Positions 7,528 through 12,847 of a stretch of DNA of 20,376 nucleotides are shown in pieces. The DNA comes from Sandarakinorhabdus sp. Its GTDB lineage: Bacteria > Pseudomonadota > Alphaproteobacteria > Sphingomonadales > Sphingomonadaceae. The stretch is taken from the NCBI GenBank assembly GCA_025458465.1, contig JALOSK010000034.1, positions 1 through 20,376 of the forward strand, read 5' to 3'. Position 1 is the first letter of the stretch; each line of letters begins with the position of its first letter. A program made the translations under genes and the position numbers. A model generated the notes under the pieces. It was not told where the DNA came from and did no database searches. It worked only from the letters and a program-made list of their open reading frames with translations.

Positions 7528-7996
7528 ATTTATTATTCAATTTTACCTCTCGAATTGATTTATCGAGGAACTGGACCATCGTTTGGTGGCCCTGTGCCGT
7601 GAGTTTTAAGATGCTCCGCCTGGCATCTGTTTGATCGGTTACCCGACACAAAAGCCCTTTGCTCATTAGCGCTGTGATCCACCGCAAGGCTGTTGTCGTC
7701 GGTACCGCCGCTCCTACGCAAGCACTGCTTATGGAAACCTGCTTGCCCCGCTCGCCCTGAATGAAGAGATCTAGCAACAGATCCCACGCCGGCTCGCCAA
7801 ACAGGCTTTCGTCAAAAAAATTCAGGCGATTGCGCCTCAGGCGATACAATTTCTCTGCGTATTCGAGCAGGTTGGCAGGCGTTGCTGACGCCGGCTTGGT
7901 ACCTAGTGATGCGGAGCTCTCACGCAGTTGCTCAGCAAGCCGATGAAGGCGTTGAGCAATGTCGTGGATCTCCTCGCTGTTGGCGACCCGGTTCAC
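7523..7996 (-). CDS. MarR-like winged-helix transcriptional regulator
   Basis: A 157-residue DNA-binding protein. Residues 5-30 form a helix rich in Glu, Arg and Leu that may be the dimerisation arm. The winged-helix domain spans about 48-145: RLRRNRLNFFDESLFGEPAWDLLLDLF, a recognition helix in VPTTTALRWITALMSKGLL, and a wing with D124-A-R-R127-SILKLT, the DxRR pattern typical of MarR proteins. The start is a GTG at 7996 with GGAGAA six bases upstream; it overlaps the preceding stop codon by four bases (GTGA), so it is coupled to the JAB-domain gene. Winged-helix proteins of this AWDxLLD type are common in sphingomonads. The target is unknown; the palindrome at its 3' end is a candidate. Confidence 0.8.
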   Translation of the reverse strand: MNRVANSEEIHDIAQRLHRLAEQLRESSASLGTKPASATPANLLEYAEKLYRLRRNRLNFFDESLFGEPAWDLLLDLFIQGERGKQVSISSACVGAAVPTTTALRWITALMSKGLLCRVTDQTDARRSILKLTAQGHQTMVQFLDKSIREVKLNNKF

Positions 7997-8871
7997 GAAA
8001 CTTCTCCTGATCGCGAGATACTATCAGGCAGAAGGCCTAGCTTACGCATGCTGGTTGTAGTGCCGTTGGCAACGACAAAGTGATCGATCAACACTGCATC
8101 AGCTAATGAAAGTGATGCGGCAACATTAGCGGAGAACCTGACATCTTGTCTGCTCGGTTGCGCCGATCCCGAAGGGTGGTTGTGTGCCAGCACGACGGCA
8201 ACTGCACCGATGGACAGAGCAGTTCTTGCGATCTCGCAAGCGGATGGCATGCAGATCGATAAATTGCCGCGGGCAAGTTCACGTTCATGCAGCAAGGAGC
8301 CGTTGGCGTGAAAGAATAGTCCGTAAAGGACCTCCACCTTTTCGTGGTTTAACCGGTGTAGCATGAACAGTCTGACCTGCTCGGCGCCGGGGCGGATATC
8401 CGGCGCTCTCAGCCCAACCGCCATCATGTGGCCGAATGCTTGTACTACCAGGGCAAGGAAACTTGCGACCCTGTCATCCCCGGTAATCGCGCGAACATGA
8501 TGGCTGGGCGTGGTCAGCGCTCTCGGCAATGTTGCGGCTTCCATAAGCAATCGCTGTGCAAGTGCCGGCGCTGTCTCTCCCACCGCATAGCGCAGTAGGC
8601 TGGTTAGGATATCTAGCGCTTCGTCTGAACCATACGCCGTCGGTGCAAGAAAGTGCCTAAGGCCAGCACTGGCGGAATCAGGAAGCCGCTCATAAAAATT
8701 GCGATCATGTATGCGCGCGGCGCAGTTTTCCCCGCCAGTTCCAGAGCGGGGTGCGCCGCCGCAGTGATGAGCTGCAAAGCCGTCACGACCATGGGCCATA
8801 ATCGGTCTGCCCGAAACGCTACCCACATCAGCCCCACGACCAATGCGAAATCGACGAACATTACTGGCCAT
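7993..8871 (-). CDS. RadC-like JAB/JAMM-domain protein (5' end uncertain)
   Basis: The C-terminal half is a RadC-type MPN/JAB domain with a complete JAMM metal site: H230-N-H232-P-S-G, then S240 and D243 (HxH-x7-S-x2-D), with a Glu (E177 or E180) upstream on the first strand. DHFVV near residue 264 is also typical of RadC. Residues about 70-150 (SDEALDILTSLLRYAVG, then a helix-hairpin-helix-like part) match the RadC N-terminal region. RadC-like proteins are frequent on mobile elements; their biochemical role is unsettled. Residues 1 to about 86 lie out of frame inside the 3' part of the membrane-protein gene, and no ATG, GTG or TTG exists between about 8700 and 8628. Either the long start at 8871 (or ATG 8799) is used, or the 5' end is damaged or recoded. 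The stop overlaps the next gene by four bases. Confidence 0.75.
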   Translation of the reverse strand: MASNVRRFRIGRGADVGSVSGRPIMAHGRDGFAAHHCGGAPRSGTGGENCAARIHDRNFYERLPDSASAGLRHFLAPTAYGSDEALDILTSLLRYAVGETAPALAQRLLMEAATLPRALTTPSHHVRAITGDDRVASFLALVVQAFGHMMAVGLRAPDIRPGAEQVRLFMLHRLNHEKVEVLYGLFFHANGSLLHERELARGNLSICMPSACEIARTALSIGAVAVVLAHNHPSGSAQPSRQDVRFSANVAASLSLADAVLIDHFVVANGTTTSMRKLGLLPDSISRSGEVS

Positions 8872-9032
8872 CGAATGGTGCCTCTAGGTTGAGGAAACCC
8901 ATAACCAACCAAGGCAGTTGCCATGGCCGCCACGAGCAGCATCAATGCCACTTGCCGCTCGGGTTGACCGCCATATGCCATTGCATAGAAGCAGCAGGCG
9001 ATCAGAATGAGTGTGAATACGGCGGGAACCAT
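8613..9032 (-). CDS. Small multi-pass membrane protein of unknown function
   Basis: A 139-residue hydrophobic protein with four or five membrane helices (about residues 2-19, 27-44, 55-73, 78-95 and 108-129) and a basic tail RRRMVQTKR that should face the cytoplasm. I do not recognise the family. The ATG at 9032 is chosen because the frame upstream (to 9179) has no protein character and overlaps the next gene. It sits 40 bases after the small helical protein and overlaps the JAB-domain reading frame at its 3' end. Together with the LuxR-type protein it gives the cluster two membrane components. It may hold or modulate one of its neighbours at the membrane, but nothing in the sequence proves it. 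Confidence 0.65.
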   Translation of the reverse strand: MVPAVFTLILIACCFYAMAYGGQPERQVALMLLVAAMATALVGYGFPQPRGTIRWPVMFVDFALVVGLMWVAFRADRLWPMVVTALQLITAAAHPALELAGKTAPRAYMIAIFMSGFLIPPVLALGTFLHRRRMVQTKR

Positions 9033-9072
9033 TTGGTGACCCGACCATTGTACCGTGGCCGGGTCAAGCTGG

Positions 9073-9420
9073 TCAGATGACTGCGCGCAGCCCCACAGGC
9101 TGGTCGGCGAGCTTGGCTTCTGATGGCTGCAAAGCGCCAAATCCCAGTTCCCGGAAACCTGGAGCCGTTTCGCGGACATCGCTCAGCACGGCGTGTACGC
9201 CGAGAACCTTTGAACGTGTCTGGCAAATCAGCGCCGTGGCCTCGCCGATGCGATCAAAGGCCTTGGCGCCGACATTCAATTCAATGTCGAATTCCCGCCG
9301 CGCTGCGACGAGTTTGCCGGCAAGGCGACCGAGGCTTGCGAGGGCGTCGTCAATGGCAGCCTCGGCTGCCTTGATCTCGTTCTGGATGTCCTTGGCGGCG
9401 ATCAGTTGTTCATTGAGCAT
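9073..9420 (-). CDS. Small helical protein of unknown function
   Basis: A 115-residue protein, almost entirely helical and rich in Ala, Glu, Lys and Leu in its first 90 residues: EQLIAAKDIQNEIKAAEAAI is followed by further amphipathic helices such as LASLGRLAGKLVAARREF. The heptad-like spacing suggests a coiled coil or helical bundle. The C-terminus is less ordered. There is no signal peptide or membrane span. It begins about 45 bases after the LuxR-type gene and is followed 40 bases later by the membrane protein. A partner or inhibitor of the membrane-anchored HTH protein is one possibility, based only on position. Family not recognised. Confidence 0.6.
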   Translation of the reverse strand: MLNEQLIAAKDIQNEIKAAEAAIDDALASLGRLAGKLVAARREFDIELNVGAKAFDRIGEATALICQTRSKVLGVHAVLSDVRETAPGFRELGFGALQPSEAKLADQPVGLRAVI

Positions 9421-9464
9421 GGGGCCTCACTCGGACGCGTCGACCGCGGCCGATGCGTCACATG

Positions 9465-9986
9465 CTAGATTGATGTGGTCAGTCGAGTGAGCGCGTCGAG
9501 GAGGATAACGACTGAGGCCATCAGGAAAGCGATGGCAATCGTCAGCACCAAGATCGCGCAGAGCCGCTTTCGCCAATCGAGACTACCCGGATCAGGCAGC
9601 TCCCAATGTCCAACCGTCGCAGGACCAAGGAAGGCTTCCAATGAGGCCCGCGAGCGCGGTGCCATGCTATCAGCCAGACCTTGAAACGGCGCCGTTTCGG
9701 GCGACATCAACTCCGAGACGGGAGATGCCTTTGTAAGGGTGAAGTCGGGAACCCGGTAAAAGTTCATATGAACATTGTTTACATCTTCACCAGCGTGCGC
9801 CCTGAACATCCTGACGGCTTCGTTGCGATTTCGAGCGCCCAGCCGTCGTTGGGCGCTGGACAGATAATTGTTCACAGTGCCCATGCTGAGGCCAGTCTCG
9901 GCTGCGATCTCTTTGGCGCTCATTGGACGCGCAGCAAGCGCAAGCAGTTCCTGTTCACGTGGCCCAAGCGCGGTAATCGGGTTCAT
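9465..9986 (-). CDS. LuxR-type HTH protein with C-terminal membrane anchor
   Basis: A 173-residue protein with a LuxR/GerE-type helix-turn-helix at the extreme N-terminus (about residues 5-62: LGPREQELLALAARPMSAKE, then the recognition helix around MGTVNNYLSSAQRRLG). A linker of about 75 residues with Pro and Ser follows, then one strongly hydrophobic helix at 142-164 preceded by DWRKR. By the positive-inside rule the HTH stays cytoplasmic while the protein is anchored in the inner membrane, an arrangement reminiscent of ToxR-like or proteolytically released regulators. No receiver or ligand domain is present. It is the first gene of the - strand cluster. The ATG at 9986 gives a complete HTH. 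What it senses and controls is unknown. Confidence 0.75.
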   Translation of the reverse strand: MNPITALGPREQELLALAARPMSAKEIAAETGLSMGTVNNYLSSAQRRLGARNRNEAVRMFRAHAGEDVNNVHMNFYRVPDFTLTKASPVSELMSPETAPFQGLADSMAPRSRASLEAFLGPATVGHWELPDPGSLDWRKRLCAILVLTIAIAFLMASVVILLDALTRLTTSI

Positions 9987-10025
9987 GGTGTCGACGCCTC
10001 ATTTGCCAACTTTGTAATCAGCGGC

Positions 10026-10050
10026 AGGCCCATTATCGCAAAATGGGCCT
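10026..10050. promoter_or_regulatory. Perfect hairpin/palindrome upstream of the LuxR-type gene
   Basis: AGGCCCATT at 10026-10034 and its complement at 10042-10050 flank a seven-base loop. It lies 40 bases upstream of the LuxR-type start. There is no T run on the - strand after it, so it is better seen as a possible operator or leader structure than as a terminator. Confidence 0.4.
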
Positions 10051-10136
10051 TTCGGCGTAAGTGGGTGACTGCCCTCATGGCGGGCCATCTCAGCGATTCT
10101 AAGAGGTGCGCTGCTTGCCAGACGGGCCATACGCCT

Positions 10137-10216
10137 TGACCTGAACCCGCGCGATTTCATCCAGCCGGCTGTTGCCAGGGAGGTGGTTGTTGCGCACAGG
10201 CGCGGTGTAAACAATC
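10137..10216. repeat. IS end repeat, copy 2 (diverged)
   Basis: Begins TGACCTGAACCC, then GATTTCATCCAGC and GGTTGTTGCGCA, in the same orientation as the copies at 6217 and 10229 but with more substitutions and small insertions. It ends about 12 bases before copy 3. It appears to be the end of a related but distinct insertion sequence, or an older tandem duplication. Confidence 0.6.
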
Positions 10217-10228
10217 GGTCGTGGAATG

Positions 10229-10296
10229 TGACCTGACCCCCTGATTTCATCCAGCGGGGATTGAGCCGGACGGTTGTTGTTGCGCATGGGCGCTAA
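10229..10296. repeat. IS end repeat, copy 3 (truncated IS remnant)
   Basis: Nearly identical to copy 1 at 6217-6286, beginning TGACCTGACCCC. The similarity stops after GGGCGC, two or three bases before the terminal inverted repeat of the next element at 10299. The later insertion thus seems to have replaced the rest of this element, leaving only its end. Confidence 0.7.
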
Positions 10297-10298
10297 CG

Positions 10299-11557
10299 TG
10301 CTCCCCTGATTGGTACCGATCAGAAGTAGAGTCCTTTGCTTTTATGGCTGATGGTTGATGTGATGGCAACGGGGTTGGGGGCATGCCCCCAACCCCGTTG
10401 GCTGGCGATCTCGGCGGGGGTGCGTCCGCCCAGTTTCGAGTGCGGCCTTACGGTATTGTAGTCGTGCTTCCAGGCGGCCAGGATCGATCTGGCGTGGGCC
10501 AGCGATGTAAACAGCGTCTCGTTGAGGGATTCGTCGCGCAGCCGGCCGTTGAAGCTCTCCACGAGCGCGTTCTGCGTCGGCTTGCCGGGTGCAGTGTAAT
10601 GCCATTCCACCTGCCGTTCCTGTGACTAGCGCAAGATCGATGTTGACGTCAGCTCGGTGCCATTGTCGCTGACCACCGTCAGGGGCTTGCCGCGGACGGC
10701 CACCAACCCATCCAGCTCACGTGCGACCAGGGCACCCGACAGCGACGTGTCGGCCACCAGCGCCAGGCATTCCCGCGTGAGCCGAAGGCCAGCGACCGCA
10801 GGAAGCTAACTCGTCGACGACGCACAGGATGCGGAAGCGCCGGCCACAGGCGAACGCATCACTCACGAAGTCCAGGCTCCAACGCTGGTTCGACCCTTGT
10901 GGCATTGTCATCGGCGCTCTGGTCCCCAGCGCCCGCTTGCGGCCGCCACGGCGGCGCACCTTCAACCCTTCCTCCCGATAGATCCGCAGCAGCTTCTTGT
11001 GGTTCGGCACCAGCCCCTCCCGCGCCAGCAGATAGCCCAGACGCCGATAGCCGAACCTGCAACGCTCGCCCGCCAGATCGCGCAGGCGTTGCCGCAAGCC
11101 GGCATCATCGGGACGGGTGGGCTCATAATGCACCACCCGCCGCGCAATACCGATCAGACTGCACGCCCGCCGCTCGCTCAGTCTGAACCTGTCCCGGGCT
11201 TTGGCGACCGCATTCCGCTTTGCGTCGGGCGTCACCATTTTTTTTGACGAAATGTCTTTCAACACCGCGATGTTTCGCATCGCCTCGGCCAGCAGACGCT
11301 TCAGCTCGGCATTCTCATCCTCCAGCGCCCGAAGACGCTTCGCCTCGGACACCTCCAGGCCGCCGTACTTGGCCTTCCAGTTGTAGAATGTAGCCGAACT
11401 GGTCCCGTGCCGCCGACAGAGCTCGGCGGTTGCCATGCCCGCCTCCTGCTCCTTCACGATCGCGATGATCTGCTCGTCCGAAAACCTGCTCCGCTTCATG
11501 CGTCCGTCTCCTCGAGAAACGGATTTCACCCAAGAATGGAACCAATTCAGGGGTGCA
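10299..11557 (-). mobile_element. IS3-family insertion sequence, about 1.26 kb, inactive
   Basis: Terminal inverted repeats are visible. The left end TGCTCCCCTGATTGGTACC (10299-10317) matches, with few differences, the complement of the right end GGAACCAATTCAGGGGTGCA (11538-11557). Ends of the form TG...CA and a length near 1.26 kb are normal for IS3-family elements. The element carries one transposase region on the - strand, broken by an insertion and a stop. I see no convincing 3-4 bp target duplication: the left flank ends AACG and the right flank begins CGTC. This suggests that rearrangement followed insertion. Confidence 0.82.
10320..11499 (-). pseudogene. IS3-family transposase (OrfA + OrfB), disrupted
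   Basis: OrfA begins at ATG 11499 (MKRSRFSDEQ, ribosome site GAGGAG) with the HTH segment TAELCRRHGTSSATFYNWK and a leucine-zipper-like tail, then runs without a break into OrfB through a run of eight A on the coding strand (11238-11245), the usual frameshift region. OrfB shows the HTH_21-type start, the first catalytic Asp in WSLDFVSDA, then breaks after CVVDE near 10810, where about 28 extra bases shift the frame. Similarity resumes (TRECLALVADTSLSG, VVSDNGTE with the second Asp) but meets an amber TAG at 10626-10628, probably a former Trp. It continues with [13 protein letters not shown] (catalytic Glu) and [14 protein letters not shown] to the stop at 10320. Two lesions make it non-functional. 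Confidence 0.88.
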
Positions 11558-11615
11558 CGTCACCAGCCAAGCACCGCTCTCCCGCGTGATACCCTCTGTC
11601 ATGCGCGTCCGTCAG

Positions 11616-11703
11616 CCTGGGCTCATCGTCATGCCGATGGAAATTCGGCGCGCGGCTTCCCTGGGCTCATCGTCATGCCGATGGAAATTCGGCGCGCGGC
11701 TTC
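11616..11703. repeat. Perfect 44-bp tandem duplication at the end of the IclR-type gene
   Basis: The 44 bases at 11616-11659 are repeated exactly at 11660-11703. Each unit starts CCTGGGCTCATCG and ends GGCGCGCGGCTTC. The exact identity points to a recent event. It lies about 60 bases from the insertion-sequence end. Because 44 is not a multiple of three, it changes the reading frame of the regulator's last codons. Confidence 0.95.
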
Positions 11704-12474
11704 TGTCACATGCTGGGAAAGGGCCAGCAGGCCATCCCGGTCCAGCCGGTCCGAGGCGCCAGTGATCGACAGGGCCGCGAACGGCGCCCCTGACTTGTCG
11801 AATATCGCACAACCGATGCTGCTGCTGGACGCGGGCGGCACGCCCACCGACATGGCAAAGCCCTGTTCGCGGATGCTGGCCAGTTCGGCTGCCAGTTCCT
11901 CGCGGGGAACAAGATCGGTTTCGGATTTTCGCCGATATCGCGGCGTGGCCAGATAGGCTTCCTGCTGATCCAATGGCAGATGGGCCAGCACCGCCTTGCC
12001 GCCGCTTGACCAACTCAGGTCCCAACTGGTGCCGATGGGCAGGAAGACATTGACGCTGTTGAAGCCGTCCAGCCGTTCGATCAGGATGATGGATTCGCCG
12101 TCCAGCAGCCCGAGATGCACTGTTTCTCCGGTTGCATGGCGCAAGGCGTCCATGACCGACAGCGCCGACATGCGAAGGCCGCTCTTGCGTTCGATGGCCC
12201 GTCCGCCAATGGCGATCGGGCGCGTCGTGAGCGACCACAGGGGGCGCGTTCCGCCTTGCCGTTCAAGCCAACCGAAATGTTCGAGGGCCATCAGCAGGCG
12301 ATGCACCGTCGCCTTGGGCAGGGCGAGCCGCCTTGCAACCTGGCTGGCACTGATCGGCTGCCATTCGGCAATGCGCTGCACCAGCAGCAGCGCCAAACCG
12401 ACCGGGCGCATCGGGGCAGGCGCATCGCCTGCAGATGCCATCTCGCGGCCGCCGGTCTCCGATACATCAACCAT
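11629..12474 (-). CDS. IclR-family transcriptional regulator
   Basis: A 281-residue regulator. The N-terminal winged-helix domain lies at about residues 26-85 (GLALLLVQRIAEWQ, SASQVARRLALPKATVHRLL, then FGWLERQ). It is followed by the IclR effector-binding domain (about 95-265), with GETVHLGLLDGESIILIERLD, the GGKAVLAHL segment, and the terminal IGCAIFDKSGAPFAALSITG. IclR proteins bind a small-molecule effector and control catabolic or uptake genes. The ATG at 12474 has GGAGAGG about eight bases upstream and is preferred to the upstream frame. The gene is divergent from the TonB-dependent receptor, so it probably regulates that transcript. A 44-bp tandem duplication changes the end: a single copy would stop after MTMSPG, whereas this copy continues with KPRAEFPSA. 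Confidence 0.9.
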   Translation of the reverse strand: MVDVSETGGREMASAGDAPAPMRPVGLALLLVQRIAEWQPISASQVARRLALPKATVHRLLMALEHFGWLERQGGTRPLWSLTTRPIAIGGRAIERKSGLRMSALSVMDALRHATGETVHLGLLDGESIILIERLDGFNSVNVFLPIGTSWDLSWSSGGKAVLAHLPLDQQEAYLATPRYRRKSETDLVPREELAAELASIREQGFAMSVGVPPASSSSIGCAIFDKSGAPFAALSITGASDRLDRDGLLALSQHVTEAARRISIGMTMSPGKPRAEFPSA

Positions 12475-12847
12475 CTCTGCAGCCTCTCCGCTTGGACGGG
12501 CAGAATTGCAAGCCGCCGCAGCAGGTCTGGACAGCGGAAGGAGATGATGAAGGCAGGTTTTTGTTCCGTCAAATGAGACATTGTTGTTCTTGGTGAAACA
12601 TAATTGTTGCCACATGGATTGCCTGACCTATCATCCGAAACGGATCGCGATTCGGTACACATCCGCACAGAACGGTTGGCCGACGGGCATGCCGGATCGC
12701 GTCACGAGGGGAGTTTGGGCCGCAACGGCACGGCAAACGCCTGGAATGGAACTGCTTCAACGCAGGGCGGCATTGATCAATGCCTCCAGCCAGCGCCGTC
12801 GTCCTGATCGTCTCGATCCCCTCAAGGGGCCAACGGGGAGGATCATG
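12475..12847. other. Divergent control region between the IclR-type gene and the receptor gene
   Basis: A 373-base gap with no gene. The AT-richer part at about 12560-12620 (ATTGTTGTTCTTGG and CATAATTGTTGCC) is the likely promoter and operator area for both directions. TGTTTCAC and TGTCTCAT occur there as a loose pair on the - strand about 16 bases apart. No promoter could be assigned with confidence. The rest would be a leader of more than 200 bases before the receptor. Receptor-frame codons continue upstream to 12581, but they show no protein character and precede the signal peptide. Confidence 0.5.

Noticed and set aside
9033..9179. Upstream extension of the small membrane protein to 9179
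   Set aside because: The extra 49 residues are polar, motif-free and overlap the preceding helical-protein gene; starting at ATG 9032 gives a clean first membrane helix.
11616..11703. CRISPR-like array
   Set aside because: Only two units, directly adjacent without spacers, lying inside a coding region. It is a tandem duplication. No other regularly spaced repeats were seen in the window.
12581..12844. In-frame 5' extension of the TonB receptor (88 codons)
   Set aside because: It has no protein character, lies before a good ribosome site and would bury the signal peptide. It also covers the divergent promoter area.
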